Origin: Colwellia sp. RSH04
Lineage (GTDB): Bacteria > Pseudomonadota > Gammaproteobacteria > Enterobacterales > Alteromonadaceae
Length of the DNA stretch: 64,000 nucleotides
Direction of reading: 5' to 3'
Assembly (NCBI RefSeq): GCF_003545765.1
Contig: NZ_QXIO01000005.1
Coordinates: 186,001 to 250,000 of the forward strand
Positions 20,388 through 30,664 of the stretch are shown here, in pieces. Position 1 is the first letter of the stretch, and each line of letters opens with the position of its first letter. The notes beneath the pieces were generated by a model that was not told the DNA's origin, searched no databases, and was given only the letters and a program-made list of their open reading frames with translations. The position numbers were made by a program, and so were the translations under genes.

Positions 20388-21725
20388 TTATTTGGTCATT
20401 CGCCAAAAAGCAAAACCAGCAATAAAGAATAAAATAATCGGGTAAATGGCATGCATAGCAACGGTTAATGGTGAAATATTTAATGTTGCACCAAGCAATA
20501 ATGCTTGTGCGCCATAGGGCAATAAACCTTGGTTAATACAGGCGAAAATATCAAGTAAACTCGCAGATTGTGCAGGCGTTAAATCTCCATCTTGACTTAA
20601 TTTCTTTGCTGTTTCACCAGTAACAATGATTGATACGGTATTATTTGCGGTAAAGAAATTACAAATAAAGGCAAGGCCAGCAATACCTATACCAGCGGCA
20701 CGTTTTTTATTGTTAGGACTAATTTTTTGTGAGCGTTGCTCAATTGACTTAGTTAATGCCGCTAACCCCCCTTGGTTTTTAACTAACTCACTTAACCCCC
20801 CAATAAATAACGATAAAATAAAGATATCTTGCATATTTGCAAACCCTTTATTGATATCGTTTATCCATACAGTAACTTGGTATCCATTAGAAAGCATACC
20901 TATTCCAGCAGCTAGAATGATGCCAAGAGTCAGTACAACAAAAACATTCACACCAAGTAAGGCAAGCACTAAAATAACGACGTAAGGCAAAAGCCCAACA
21001 AGTGCAGCTTCTGAATCAACTTGATAAGGAGCACTTTCGCCAATAATAATGAAAATGATTAAGCAAATGATCGCCGCTGGTACTGCAAACTTAAAATTCA
21101 CACGAAATTTGTCTTTCATGTGTGCACCTTGACTGCGTGTAGATGCTATAGTCGTGTCTGAGATAATGGATAAATTATCACCAAAAATAGCGCCAGAGAT
21201 TAAACAACCTGCGACAACAGCACCGTCGAGTTGAGTTGACTCAATAAGACCTAAAGCAACAGGGGCTATAGCTGCAATAGTTCCCATGGATGTTCCCATG
21301 GCGGTAGATAAAAAAGCGGCAACAATAAATAAACCTGGAAGCAGCAAGTAATCAGGGAACACAGCTAATCCAAGTTGTACACTCGCATCAACACTTCCTG
21401 TTGCTTTCGCAACAACAGCAAAAGCGCCTGCAAGTAAATAGATCACACACATGGTAATGATGTTGCTATGGCCTGCGCCTTTAATAAACTGACTAACCTG
21501 TTCTTCAATGGTACTTTTACTGACACGTTTTCCAAGATATATAGCGACAAAAATAGCGGGGATTATCGCAATACTGGCAGGCAGTTGATAAAAAGCAAAA
21601 TCTACCCCTTGTAAAGTAAGCACTATTCCTGTGCCTAAAAATAAACATAAGAATACGGCAAAAGGTAATAGGGCTAATAAACTTCCCGAAATAGTGCTTT
21701 CAGGTGATTGAGTCGTTAACGACAT
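20388..21725 (-). CDS. nhaC: NhaC-type Na+/H+ antiporter
   Basis: About 445 aa from the ATG at 21725, which has GGAG at good spacing; 25 further in-frame codons upstream lack a ribosome site. It is a polytopic membrane protein of the NhaC/ion-transporter superfamily, with ISGAIFGDNLSIISDTTIASTRSQGAHMKDKF as the clearest family signature, and ends in TLNISPLTVAMHAIYPIILFFIAGFAFW. It is probably a Na+/H+ or substrate/Na+ antiporter at the inner membrane, which fits a marine host. NhaC homologues also include malate/lactate exchangers, so the substrate is not certain. Confidence 0.85.
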   Translation of the reverse strand: MSLTTQSPESTISGSLLALLPFAVFLCLFLGTGIVLTLQGVDFAFYQLPASIAIIPAIFVAIYLGKRVSKSTIEEQVSQFIKGAGHSNIITMCVIYLLAGAFAVVAKATGSVDASVQLGLAVFPDYLLLPGLFIVAAFLSTAMGTSMGTIAAIAPVALGLIESTQLDGAVVAGCLISGAIFGDNLSIISDTTIASTRSQGAHMKDKFRVNFKFAVPAAIICLIIFIIIGESAPYQVDSEAALVGLLPYVVILVLALLGVNVFVVLTLGIILAAGIGMLSNGYQVTVWINDINKGFANMQDIFILSLFIGGLSELVKNQGGLAALTKSIEQRSQKISPNNKKRAAGIGIAGLAFICNFFTANNTVSIIVTGETAKKLSQDGDLTPAQSASLLDIFACINQGLLPYGAQALLLGATLNISPLTVAMHAIYPIILFFIAGFAFWRMTK

Positions 21726-22014
21726 GTAGATCTCCAAAGGAAGGTATCGTGATAAACCATGATGATAAGTTTTTATTGTTATTATTTTTCGAGCAATCAT
21801 TATAGAAGTATATGTTGCTTTGTCAATGTAGATGTATAGATGGCTAAATGAGTTTTAAGTCTCTACTCATAATAAATCACTGAAGTGCAATAACACAGTA
21901 TTTGGCTTAAACCGAGTTAGTTGAAATAAACTGTTTTTCCTACTACAGACTGCTGAACATTTATGCTAGAATCGCGACAATTTTTTAAACTATTAACTAA
22001 TGAATAGAGTAATT

Positions 22015-22635
22015 ATGTCTGATAATAAATTTGAAAGCATTGAACAACGTGTAAGTTACGGAGTAGGTCGTCAATTAGGTGATCAATTACGTAATAATCC
22101 TTTTAAAGATTTTGACGTTGCCGCAGTACAAGCTGGTATTGCAGATGCTTTAGCTAATGCTGTTAGCCAAGTTTCTGAAGAAGCACTAAGTGAAGCTTTT
22201 TCTGTTGTATCACAAAAACTACAAGAGAAAGAGCAAGCAATGGCTAAAGAAGCAGCCGCTGAAGGTGAAGCTTATTTAGTAGAAAATGCTAAGCGTGATG
22301 AAGTTACGGTAACTGAGTCTGGTTTGCAATTTGAAGTTATCGTAGAAGGTGATGGCGAAAAACCAACAGCAGATAGCACGGTAAGTGTTCATTATCACGG
22401 TACGTTCACTAACGGTGACGTTTTTGATAGCTCAGTTGAACGTGGTCAGCCAGCAGAGTTTCCTGTTAAAGGCGTTATTGCAGGTTGGACTGAAGCATTA
22501 CAATTAATGACTGAAGGTTCAAAATATCGTTTAACTATTCCTTATAACCTTGCGTACGGTGAGCGTGGCTCACAGGGTGCTATCCCTCCATACGCAACGT
22601 TAGTATTTGATGTTGAATTATTAAGCATCAAATAA
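22015..22635 (+). CDS. fklB: FKBP-type peptidyl-prolyl isomerase FklB
   Basis: 206 aa from the ATG at 22015 (MSDNKFESIEQRVSYGVG). A helical N-terminal dimerisation domain (1 to about 90) is followed by an FKBP domain (about 110-206) with VSVHYHGTFTNGDVFDSS, EFPVKGVIAGWTEALQLM and YGERGSQGAIPPYATLVFDVELL. It resembles E. coli FklB (FKBP22). It catalyses cis/trans prolyl isomerisation. The upstream in-frame ATG at 22000 overlaps the likely ribosome site. Confidence 0.95.
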   Translation: MSDNKFESIEQRVSYGVGRQLGDQLRNNPFKDFDVAAVQAGIADALANAVSQVSEEALSEAFSVVSQKLQEKEQAMAKEAAAEGEAYLVENAKRDEVTVTESGLQFEVIVEGDGEKPTADSTVSVHYHGTFTNGDVFDSSVERGQPAEFPVKGVIAGWTEALQLMTEGSKYRLTIPYNLAYGERGSQGAIPPYATLVFDVELLSIK

Positions 22636-22646
22636 TCAGTGTTTTT

Positions 22647-22673
22647 AAAGCCCTCAATTGAGGGCTTTTTTTT
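22647..22673 (+). terminator. Terminator after fklB
   Basis: Perfect palindromic stem AAAGCCCTCA / TGAGGGCTTT with minimal loop and a T8 run. Confidence 0.9.
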
Positions 22674-22704
22674 GTCAAGAAAAAGTAATTAGATATAAAA
22701 ATTA

Positions 22705-23121
22705 ATGATAGAAAATATATTGCAGCAAACATTTAACACTTATATTGATGCATTGAAAAATTATCAATTAAAAGCATTTGCAAAGCACTACTTTATTCCT
22801 TGCACACTAAATACACCTGACAACCTTGTTTTTATAAAGTGTGAACAAAGTAGGGAGCAGGCCTTAAGTGATATTTTCTTGCAATTAAAAACAGAAAATA
22901 CCGCTAAGATTATTACCAAAAACCTTGGCTACCAAATCATTAGTGATTCTGTGATTATGGTCAGTGTAGATTGGTATTTTTTTGATGAAAACCAACAATG
23001 TTTTGCTGAGTTTACCGCTATTTATCATTTACTGTTAATTGATGGTAACTATAAGATATTTAATGTGATTTCTCATGATATTTCAAATAGCATTAAACTC
23101 GCTAATCGCTTTACCTTATAA
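22705..23121 (+). CDS. Hypothetical protein, possibly NTF2/SnoaL-like
   Basis: 138 aa, no signal peptide. The order of an N-terminal helical pair (LQQTFNTYIDALKNYQLKAFAKHYFIPC) and later strands (VIMVSVDWYFFDENQQCFAEFTAIYHLLLIDGNYKIFNVISHD) resembles the NTF2-like cone fold, often found in small-ligand binding or isomerase proteins. No catalytic residues can be assigned. It lies between fklB and dapB, 30 bp before dapB. Confidence 0.7.
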   Translation: MIENILQQTFNTYIDALKNYQLKAFAKHYFIPCTLNTPDNLVFIKCEQSREQALSDIFLQLKTENTAKIITKNLGYQIISDSVIMVSVDWYFFDENQQCFAEFTAIYHLLLIDGNYKIFNVISHDISNSIKLANRFTL

Positions 23122-23151
23122 CAGGCAATAAATAAATTTGTAGAGAAAAAA

Positions 23152-23958
23152 ATGAAAGTAAAAGTAGCAATTTTAGGCTGTAGTGGCCGTATGGGGCGTA
23201 ATCTTATTCAAGCTGCGCATGAACACCAAAGTATTGAACTTGTTGGTGGTAGTGTAAGAGAATCGTCTTCATTTGTTGATTTTGATTTAGGTGAGCTAGC
23301 GGGGATAGGGGCGATAGGTATTAAAACATCTACCCAGTTAACTGAATTAACGAATGCAGATGTGTATATTGATTTTACCAGTATTGAAACGACACTCGAG
23401 AATGTTCAGTGGTGTAATGAACATAATAAAGCCTTAGTGATTGGTACAACAGGTTTTAACGATGAGCAAGTCGAGCAAATTAAGAAAGCAGGTCAAACCA
23501 TGCCTGTTATATTAGCGCCAAACACCAGTGTTGGTGTAAATTTAATGTTTAAGCTTTTACAAGTAACCGCAAAAGCGATTGGCGACTATACTGATATAGA
23601 AATATTTGAAGCTCACCATCGATTTAAGAAAGATGCGCCATCGGGTACTGCAGTTAAAATGGGGCAAGTTATTGCTGATACCCTAGGTAGAGACTTAAAC
23701 AAATGTGCTGTTTACGGGCGTGAAGGCATTACCGAGGAAAGAAAGCAAGAAACAATAGGTTTTGCTACCGTTCGTGCTGGTGATATTGTTGGTGAACATA
23801 CTGCATTTTTTGCTGATTTAGGTGAGCGATTAGAAATTACGCATAAAGCAAGCTCTCGTATGACCTTTGCCTTAGGTGCTATGCGAGCCGCTTTTTGGTT
23901 AAGTGAAGCCGATGCAGGTTTTTATGATATGCAAGACGTATTAGGGTTAAAAGAGTAG
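23152..23958 (+). CDS. dapB: 4-hydroxy-tetrahydrodipicolinate reductase
   Basis: 268 aa. An N-terminal NAD(P)H Rossmann motif ([14 protein letters not shown]) precedes the conserved [20 protein letters not shown], whose His-His and Lys residues bind substrate. The [23 protein letters not shown] block is typical of DapB. It acts in the diaminopimelate/lysine pathway. It precedes carAB with a 318-bp gap, the usual order in Alteromonadales and enterics. Confidence 0.97.
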   Translation: MKVKVAILGCSGRMGRNLIQAAHEHQSIELVGGSVRESSSFVDFDLGELAGIGAIGIKTSTQLTELTNADVYIDFTSIETTLENVQWCNEHNKALVIGTTGFNDEQVEQIKKAGQTMPVILAPNTSVGVNLMFKLLQVTAKAIGDYTDIEIFEAHHRFKKDAPSGTAVKMGQVIADTLGRDLNKCAVYGREGITEERKQETIGFATVRAGDIVGEHTAFFADLGERLEITHKASSRMTFALGAMRAAFWLSEADAGFYDMQDVLGLKE

Positions 23959-24276
23959 TAAGTTATTTTACTCAACTTTGAATAAGCTCTTTACATGGTT
24001 TTTACAAACTTAAGTATTGGTTTTGGTCGTTTGAAAACAAAAACATAAAAAAGAGCTAGTTTTTACATTTTTTACTAGACGAATGAGTGCTGTAAGCGTA
24101 AAATAAGTGGATTTTGTCAAAAATTAACCTTTCTTTATTGAATCGCTATGTTTTTGGCATTTTTTATGTGTGGGTTTTACTTCCTTAGGAAAATAGAATT
24201 TACACTAACGAATTATGCGCTTTTAGTGGTTACTTAGTAACTACTTATAAGATTCTTCTTCTTTTTGGAGGTTACA
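23959..24276. other. Leader and promoter region of carAB
   Basis: About 318 bp with no ORF. The carAB promoters should lie here, but I could not assign a convincing ArgR or PurR operator by eye. It is AT-rich. Confidence 0.5.
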
Positions 24277-25452
24277 TTGGCTATATCTGCTATTTTAGTA
24301 CTACAAGATGGTACTGTGTTTAAAGGCACCGCAATAGGTGCACAAGGATCGGCTGTTGGAGAGGTAGTTTTTAATACTTCAATGACAGGTTATCAAGAAA
24401 TTCTTACCGACCCCTCTTATGCAGAGCAAATAATCACATTAACTTATCCTCATATTGGTAATACAGGTACCAACCGTGAAGATAGAGAATCAGAAAGTAT
24501 CTTTGCTAAAGGTCTAGTGATTCGTGATTTACCTTTATTAGCAAGTAACTTCAGAAATGAGCAAAACTTAAGTGATTACCTTGTAGAAAATAATATTTTA
24601 GGTATTGCTGATATTGATACGCGCAAACTGACTCGTATTTTACGAGAAAAAGGTGCTCAAAATGGTTGTATTTTAACCATTGATGATAGCGGTGAAGCAA
24701 GCTTACAAACAGCACAAGATAATGCGTTGACTCAAGCAAAAGCATTCCCTGGTCTTAAAGGCATGGATTTAGCAAAAGTTGTTTCTACAAAAGAGCAATA
24801 CCAATGGACTGGTGGTAGCTGGACGCTTGATATGAGCAATGGCGATAACACAGGTACAGGTTTTACTAAACCTGATAGCTTTGATTTCCATGTTGTTGCT
24901 TATGACTTTGGTGCAAAACATAACATCTTACGTATGTTAGTTGACCGTGGTTGTAAATTAACTGTAGTACCAGCGCAAACTCCAGCAAGTGAAGTGCTAG
25001 CGATGAACCCTGATGGTATTTTCCTTTCAAATGGTCCTGGAGATCCTGCTCCGTGTGATTACGCGATTGCAGCGATTAAAGAATTTTTACAAACAGATAT
25101 TCCAGTATTTGGTATTTGTTTAGGTCACCAACTTCTTGGTTTAGCAAGTGGTGCAACAACCATTAAAATGAAGTTTGGTCATCATGGTGGTAACCACCCA
25201 GTTAAAGATCATGAGCGTGATGTTGTTATGATCACCGCACAAAATCATGGTTTTGCGGTTGATGAAAATAACTTACCAGAAAACTTAACAGTTACACACA
25301 ATTCATTATTTGATGGCACTATTCAAGGTATTCATCGTACAGATAAGCCGGCATTTAGTTTCCAGGGTCACCCTGAAGCTAGCCCTGGTCCACATGATGC
25401 CGCGCCATTATTTGACCATTTCATTGAATTAATTAAAAAGTATAAAGCTTAA
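24277..25452 (+). CDS. carA: Carbamoyl-phosphate synthase small subunit
   Basis: About 391 aa. I choose the TTG at 24277 because GGAGG lies 5 nt upstream and the protein then begins (M)[12 protein letters not shown], in register with E. coli CarA, which I recall also uses a TTG start. A further in-frame TTG at 24265 overlaps the ribosome site. The glutaminase has its catalytic Cys in [16 protein letters not shown] and later His and Glu in [13 protein letters not shown]. It supplies ammonia to CarB for pyrimidine and arginine synthesis. Confidence 0.95.
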   Translation: MAISAILVLQDGTVFKGTAIGAQGSAVGEVVFNTSMTGYQEILTDPSYAEQIITLTYPHIGNTGTNREDRESESIFAKGLVIRDLPLLASNFRNEQNLSDYLVENNILGIADIDTRKLTRILREKGAQNGCILTIDDSGEASLQTAQDNALTQAKAFPGLKGMDLAKVVSTKEQYQWTGGSWTLDMSNGDNTGTGFTKPDSFDFHVVAYDFGAKHNILRMLVDRGCKLTVVPAQTPASEVLAMNPDGIFLSNGPGDPAPCDYAIAAIKEFLQTDIPVFGICLGHQLLGLASGATTIKMKFGHHGGNHPVKDHERDVVMITAQNHGFAVDENNLPENLTVTHNSLFDGTIQGIHRTDKPAFSFQGHPEASPGPHDAAPLFDHFIELIKKYKA

Positions 25453-25479
25453 TACAACCTATTAGAGAGACGAAAAACT

Positions 25480-28400
25480 ATGCCAAAACGTAATGACATA
25501 AAAAGTATCTTAATTTTAGGTGCTGGTCCTATTGTAATCGGTCAAGCGTGTGAGTTTGACTATTCAGGCGCACAAGCCTGTAAAGCACTTCGTGAAGAAG
25601 GCTATCGAGTTATCTTAGTTAACTCAAACCCTGCAACGATTATGACAGACCCTGAAATGGCTGATGCAACTTACATCGAACCAATTCACTGGGAAGTTGT
25701 TCGCAAAATTATTGAAAAAGAGCGCCCATGTGCTGTTTTACCTACTATGGGTGGTCAAACTGCACTTAACTGTGCGCTAGAGCTTGAATCAAAAGGCGTT
25801 TTAGAAGAATTTAACGTTGAAATGATTGGTGCAACGGCGGATGCTATTGATAAAGCAGAAGACAGAAGTCGTTTCGATAAAGCAATGAAAAACATTGGCT
25901 TAGAATGTCCTCGTGCTGAAATCGTTCATACTATGGATGAAGCACGAGAAACCGCTAAGCGTATTGGCTTCCCATGTATCATTCGTCCATCTTTTACTAT
26001 GGGGGGTACGGGTGGCGGTATTGCATACAACCAAGAAGAATATGAAGAGATTTGTACGCGTGGTTTAGACCTTTCTCCTACTTCTGAGCTATTAATTGAT
26101 GAATCGTTAATTGGTTGGAAAGAGTATGAGATGGAAGTGGTTCGTGACAAAAAAGATAACTGTATCATTATTTGTTCAATAGAGAACTTCGACCCTATGG
26201 GTATTCACACGGGTGACTCAATTACCGTTGCACCTGCGCAAACCTTGACAGATAAAGAATACCAAATTATGCGTAACGCTTCTTTAGCGGTATTACGTGA
26301 AATTGGTGTTGAAACAGGTGGTTCAAACGTACAGTTTGGTGTTTGTCCAGATACTGGCCGTATGGTTATTATTGAGATGAACCCTCGTGTATCTCGTTCA
26401 TCAGCACTTGCTTCAAAAGCCACAGGTTTCCCAATTGCAAAAATTGCTGCAAAACTTGCGGTTGGTTACACCTTAGATGAATTGTCAAATGATATTACTG
26501 GCGGTGCGACACCTGCTTCATTTGAACCAACAATTGATTACGTTGTCACTAAGATCCCACGTTTTAACTTTGAAAAGTTTGCTGGTAGCGAAGACAGATT
26601 AACCACGCAAATGAAATCTGTTGGTGAAGTTATGGCAATTGGCCGTAACCAACAAGAATCAATGCAAAAAGCATTACGTGGTTTAGAAGTTGGCGTAAAT
26701 GGTTTTGATCCTAAAGTTGATGTAACTCAGCCAGGTGCTAAAACTGAAATTATGCATGAGCTTCAAGAAGCTGGTGCAGACAGAATTTGGTATGTAGCAG
26801 ATGCATTCCGATTAGGTTTAACGGTAGACGATATCTTTAGGTTAACTAAAATTGATCGTTGGTTCTTAGTACAAATTGAAGATATTGTTCTAGAAGAAGC
26901 CAAAGTTAGCGAAGGTGGTTTAAAAGTATTAACACCTGAATACTTACGTAAGTTAAAACGTAAAGGTTTTGCTGATTCGCGTCTTGCTGATTTAATTGGT
27001 GTTGCTGAAGCAGAAATTCGTAAGAAACGTCATAATGCTGAAATATTCCCAGTTTACAAACGTGTAGATACCTGTGCGGCAGAGTTTAGTTCAGATACTG
27101 CTTATATGTACTCAACGTATGATGAAGAGTGTGAAGCACAGCCTACAGAGAATGACAAAATCATGATCTTAGGCGGTGGCCCAAACCGTATAGGTCAAGG
27201 TATTGAATTTGATTACTGTTGTGTACATGCGGCGTTAGCACTACGTGAAGACGGTTATGAAACCATCATGGTGAACTGTAACCCTGAAACAGTTTCTACT
27301 GATTATGATACGTCTGACAGATTATATTTTGAATCAATCACTTTTGAAGATGTCCTTGAAATTGTTCGTATTGAAAAGCCAAAAGGCGTTATTGTTCAAT
27401 ACGGTGGTCAAACACCACTTAAATTAGCACGCGCTTTAGAAGCGGCTGGTGTGCCAATTATTGGTACTTCACCTGATGCAATTGACAGAGCAGAAGATAG
27501 AGAGCGTTTCCAACAAGCGGTTGACCGTTTAGGTTTATTACAACCTGAAAATGCGACAGTGACGTCATTAGATGAAGCTTTAGCAAAAGCTGAAGCTATT
27601 GGTTTCCCACTTGTTGTACGTCCATCGTATGTATTAGGTGGTCGTGCGATGGAAATTGTTTATGATTTAGATGATTTACGTCGTTATATGACTGAAGCGG
27701 TAAGTGTATCTAACGATTCTCCTGTTTTACTTGATCACTTCCTTGATGATGCCATTGAAGTAGATATTGACGTGATTTGTGATGGTGAACAAGTGGTTGT
27801 TGGCGGTATTATGCAACATATCGAGCAAGCAGGTGTTCACTCGGGTGATTCAGCATGTTCTTTACCTGCTTATAGCTTAAGTCAAGAAGTTCAAGATGTT
27901 ATGCGTAAGCAAGTAACAGATTTAGCGTTTGAATTAGGTGTGGTTGGTTTGATGAATACTCAAATGGCCGTTAAAGACGACAAAGTGTACTTAATTGAAG
28001 TAAACCCACGTGCAGCACGTACCGTTCCATTTGTATCAAAAGCGACTTCTGTACCGTTAGCTAAAGTTGGTGCGCGTGTTATGGCGGGTAAATCACTAGC
28101 AGAGCAGGGCGTAACAGAAGAAACTATACCACCATTTTTCTCGGTTAAAGAAGTAGTTATTCCATTTAACAAGTTCCACGGTAGTGACCCGTTAGTTGGC
28201 CCAGAAATGCGCTCTACAGGTGAGGTTATGGGCGTTGGTGATACGTTTGAAGAAGCTTATGCAAAAGCTAACTTAGGTGCAGGCGTTTCAGTACCAAAAT
28301 CTGGTAGAGCGTTAATATCTGTACGTAATAGTGATAAAGAACGTGTCGTTGATTTAGCCAAGCAAATGGTGGCATTAGGTTATGAATTAGATGCAACTCA

Positions 28401-28698
28401 CGGTACAGCAATTGTACTAGGTGAAGCGAATGTTCCGGTACGTTTAGTGAATAAAGTTCATGAAGGTCGTCCTCATATTCTTGATAGAATTAAGAATGAA
28501 GAGTACAACTACATCATCAATACGACAGAAGGCCGCAAGGCGATTGAAGATTCTAAAGTATTGCGTGGCGGTGCATTGCGTTATAAAGTGGCGTACACTA
28601 CGACATTAAATGCTGCATTTGCAAGTTGCATGTCGCATGCCGCAGATGATAGAAATACAGTAACTTCTATCCAAGAGCTTCATAAGCGTTGTAAATAA
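25480..28698 (+). CDS. carB: Carbamoyl-phosphate synthase large subunit
   Basis: 1072 aa with two homologous ATP-grasp halves. Each half starts with a Rossmann-like preATP-grasp motif ([40 protein letters not shown]). A C-terminal MGS-like allosteric domain begins at about residue 940. Full family length. It forms carbamoyl phosphate from bicarbonate, ATP and ammonia from CarA. 27 bp downstream of carA. Confidence 0.98.
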   Translation: MPKRNDIKSILILGAGPIVIGQACEFDYSGAQACKALREEGYRVILVNSNPATIMTDPEMADATYIEPIHWEVVRKIIEKERPCAVLPTMGGQTALNCALELESKGVLEEFNVEMIGATADAIDKAEDRSRFDKAMKNIGLECPRAEIVHTMDEARETAKRIGFPCIIRPSFTMGGTGGGIAYNQEEYEEICTRGLDLSPTSELLIDESLIGWKEYEMEVVRDKKDNCIIICSIENFDPMGIHTGDSITVAPAQTLTDKEYQIMRNASLAVLREIGVETGGSNVQFGVCPDTGRMVIIEMNPRVSRSSALASKATGFPIAKIAAKLAVGYTLDELSNDITGGATPASFEPTIDYVVTKIPRFNFEKFAGSEDRLTTQMKSVGEVMAIGRNQQESMQKALRGLEVGVNGFDPKVDVTQPGAKTEIMHELQEAGADRIWYVADAFRLGLTVDDIFRLTKIDRWFLVQIEDIVLEEAKVSEGGLKVLTPEYLRKLKRKGFADSRLADLIGVAEAEIRKKRHNAEIFPVYKRVDTCAAEFSSDTAYMYSTYDEECEAQPTENDKIMILGGGPNRIGQGIEFDYCCVHAALALREDGYETIMVNCNPETVSTDYDTSDRLYFESITFEDVLEIVRIEKPKGVIVQYGGQTPLKLARALEAAGVPIIGTSPDAIDRAEDRERFQQAVDRLGLLQPENATVTSLDEALAKAEAIGFPLVVRPSYVLGGRAMEIVYDLDDLRRYMTEAVSVSNDSPVLLDHFLDDAIEVDIDVICDGEQVVVGGIMQHIEQAGVHSGDSACSLPAYSLSQEVQDVMRKQVTDLAFELGVVGLMNTQMAVKDDKVYLIEVNPRAARTVPFVSKATSVPLAKVGARVMAGKSLAEQGVTEETIPPFFSVKEVVIPFNKFHGSDPLVGPEMRSTGEVMGVGDTFEEAYAKANLGAGVSVPKSGRALISVRNSDKERVVDLAKQMVALGYELDATHGTAIVLGEANVPVRLVNKVHEGRPHILDRIKNEEYNYIINTTEGRKAIEDSKVLRGGALRYKVAYTTTLNAAFASCMSHAADDRNTVTSIQELHKRCK

Positions 28699-28753
28699 AA
28701 GTTAATGTGCTGTACTTTTGAAAAATACAGCATTAATACATTGATGTAATTTT

Positions 28754-28779
28754 AAAAGTTGTTGTTAAGACAACTTTTT
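28754..28779 (+). terminator. Weak terminator between carB and greA
   Basis: 9-bp stem AAAAGTTGT / ACAACTTTT with a 7-nt loop and a short T run. It is AT-rich, so strength is doubtful. Confidence 0.5.
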
Positions 28780-28799
28780 CATTTAAGAAGAAGAATATT

Positions 28800-29276
28800 A
28801 TGAGTCAATATCCAATGACAGTTGAAGGCGCAGATAGATTGCGTGAAGAGCTAAACCATTTGAAGACAGTAAAGCGCCCTAGAATTGTTGCTGATATCGC
28901 AGACGCGCGTGAACATGGTGACCTAAAAGAAAATGCTGAATACCATGCAGCCCGTGAAGAGCAGGGTTTTTGTGAAGGTCGCATTCAAGAAATTGAAGGT
29001 AAATTAGGCAATGCACAGATTATTGATATTAAAGCTATTCCTAATAGCGGTAAAGTGATTTTTGGTACGACAGTAACCTTACTTAATATTGATACTGAAG
29101 TTGAAGTCACTTACCAAATTGTAGGTGATGACGAAGCTGATATTAAACAAAACCGTATTTCAGTAAATTCACCGATTGCTCGCGGTTTAATTGGTAAAAC
29201 TGTCGATAGCGAAATAGAAATTAAAACGCCAGGTGGCCTTGTTGAATATGAGATTGTTTCAGTAGATCACATTTAA
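28800..29276 (+). CDS. greA: Transcription elongation factor GreA
   Basis: 158 aa. The N-terminal coiled coil has the acidic tip that stimulates RNA polymerase cleavage ([35 protein letters not shown]). The C-terminal FKBP-like domain ends in [18 protein letters not shown]. It rescues backtracked RNA polymerase. Downstream of carAB as in E. coli relatives. Confidence 0.97.
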   Translation: MSQYPMTVEGADRLREELNHLKTVKRPRIVADIADAREHGDLKENAEYHAAREEQGFCEGRIQEIEGKLGNAQIIDIKAIPNSGKVIFGTTVTLLNIDTEVEVTYQIVGDDEADIKQNRISVNSPIARGLIGKTVDSEIEIKTPGGLVEYEIVSVDHI

Positions 29277-29299
29277 TCACTGCGACTACCACTCTTTTT

Positions 29300-29335
29300 A
29301 AAGGCCCTAAGCTGAAAAGCTTAGGGCCTTTTTAT
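29300..29335 (+). terminator. Terminator after greA
   Basis: 14-bp perfect stem (29300-29313 / 29318-29331) with a GAAA tetraloop, followed by TTTTTATTTTT. One of the strongest terminators in the window. Confidence 0.93.
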
Positions 29336-29446
29336 TTTTCGTTGTTTGCAATTAGAAGAATACCTGTTATATTTGTGATATCAAATTGATATCACCTTGT
29401 TTTTTTTTGTTGTTGGGGTGGTGTGGTTTTTAACTAGGAGTTGTTT

Positions 29447-30307
29447 ATGTCGAGTCAAGGTATGAAAGAAAAGAAGGGATTGTCACTTAATGGTTACGCT
29501 GCCTTTGTTGTTTTATTAGTTATCGTGGGGTATTTAATTGCTAACGTAGTTTCTGCACAAGTAGGGATTAGTACCGTAATTTTATTTATATTTACGATTA
29601 TTGCGCTACCAGGTTTTTTTGTCGTGCAACCAAACCAAGCGAAAGTGATGACTTTTTTTGGTAGTTATGTCGGAACGGTTAAAAATAGTGGTTTGCAGTG
29701 GACTATTCCATTTTTTCTTCGTAAAAATATTTCCTTAAGAATTCGCAATTTTGAATCAAACCAAATGAAAGTAAATGATAATCACGGCAATCCAATTGAG
29801 ATTGCCACAGTGGTAGTTTGGTCAGTAGATGATACCGCGGAAGCGGTTTTTGAAGTTGATGACTACATTAGCTTCGTCAATATTCAAAGTGAATCAGCCT
29901 TAAGAAATATGGCAATTAGTTATCCGTATGATCAACACGAAGGTGATGAAATCGCGTTAAGAAGCCATCCTCATGAGGTTTCTGAAGCGCTAAAAGGTGA
30001 GATACAACAGCGTTTAGAAAAAGCGGGTGTTAGAGTTCATGAAGCAAGAATTAGCCATTTAGCTTATGCGCCTGAAATTGCCAATGCGATGTTACAAAGA
30101 CAACAAGCTGCAGCAATTATTGCCGCAAGAAGTAAGATTGTTGATGGTGCCGTGGGCATGGTTGATATGGCGTTAAATCAATTATCTGAAAAACAAATTG
30201 TTGAGTTAGATGAAGAGCGTAAAGCAGCCATGGTAAGCAACTTGTTAGTGGTATTATGTAGTGATCAAAATACACAGCCTATCGTTAATGCAGGTTCACT
30301 TTATTAA
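29447..30307 (+). CDS. SPFH/Band 7 domain protein
   Basis: 286 aa from the ATG at 29447, 6 nt after AGGAG. Two hydrophobic N-terminal segments ([36 protein letters not shown]) precede an SPFH domain starting at [20 protein letters not shown]. The [22 protein letters not shown] segment matches the stomatin-like end. Such proteins scaffold membrane microdomains. It is followed by a small ribbon-helix-helix gene, a pairing I recall from many bacteria. Confidence 0.88.
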   Translation: MSSQGMKEKKGLSLNGYAAFVVLLVIVGYLIANVVSAQVGISTVILFIFTIIALPGFFVVQPNQAKVMTFFGSYVGTVKNSGLQWTIPFFLRKNISLRIRNFESNQMKVNDNHGNPIEIATVVVWSVDDTAEAVFEVDDYISFVNIQSESALRNMAISYPYDQHEGDEIALRSHPHEVSEALKGEIQQRLEKAGVRVHEARISHLAYAPEIANAMLQRQQAAAIIAARSKIVDGAVGMVDMALNQLSEKQIVELDEERKAAMVSNLLVVLCSDQNTQPIVNAGSLY

Positions 30308-30333
30308 CATGATAAGCCTAACGGGAGATTATT

Positions 30334-30534
30334 TTGGCAGCTAAAAAGAGCTTTCCTTTAAGAATAAACCCAGAAGTGTTAGCAGCGATGCAACGTTGGT
30401 CTGATGATGAACTGCGTAGTTTGAATGCACAAATAGAGTATGTGCTAAGAAATGCTCTTGTAGAATCTGGCCGAGTAAAGCTAATTCAAAAAGTTGTTAC
30501 GCAAGTGGAAGAGACTGATCCAAAAAAAGAATAA
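30334..30534 (+). CDS. Arc-like ribbon-helix-helix protein
   Basis: 66 aa from a TTG start with GGGAG upstream. FPLRINPEVLAAMQRWSDDELRSLNAQIEYVLRNAL reads as an RHH DNA-binding fold: a short beta strand (FPLRI) then two helices. It lies 26 bp after the SPFH gene, so probably co-transcribed. Whether it regulates that gene or acts elsewhere is unknown. Confidence 0.8.
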   Translation: MAAKKSFPLRINPEVLAAMQRWSDDELRSLNAQIEYVLRNALVESGRVKLIQKVVTQVEETDPKKE

Positions 30535-30583
30535 CGTGTAAAGTTGAAGATAACACGCATTCTTAACACGAATGAAAACAAGA

Positions 30584-30625
30584 AAGGGGGATTAAACAAT
30601 ACTTTGTTCAATCCCCCTTGTTTTA
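30584..30625. terminator. Convergent terminator
   Basis: AAGGGGGATT (30584-30593) pairs with AATCCCCCTT (30610-30619), with an inner AACAA/TTGTT pair. It is followed by GTTTTATTT on the + side. It separates the RHH gene from the convergent subtilase. Confidence 0.75.
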
Positions 30626-30664
30626 TTTACGCGAAGTCATTGCGTTATGCAGGATTAAGCTTTA

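Noticed and set aside
23959..24276. ArgR box upstream of carA (GAATTT ... GAATTA near 24196)
   Set aside because: The two half-sites do not form the expected 18-bp palindrome; the resemblance is weak.
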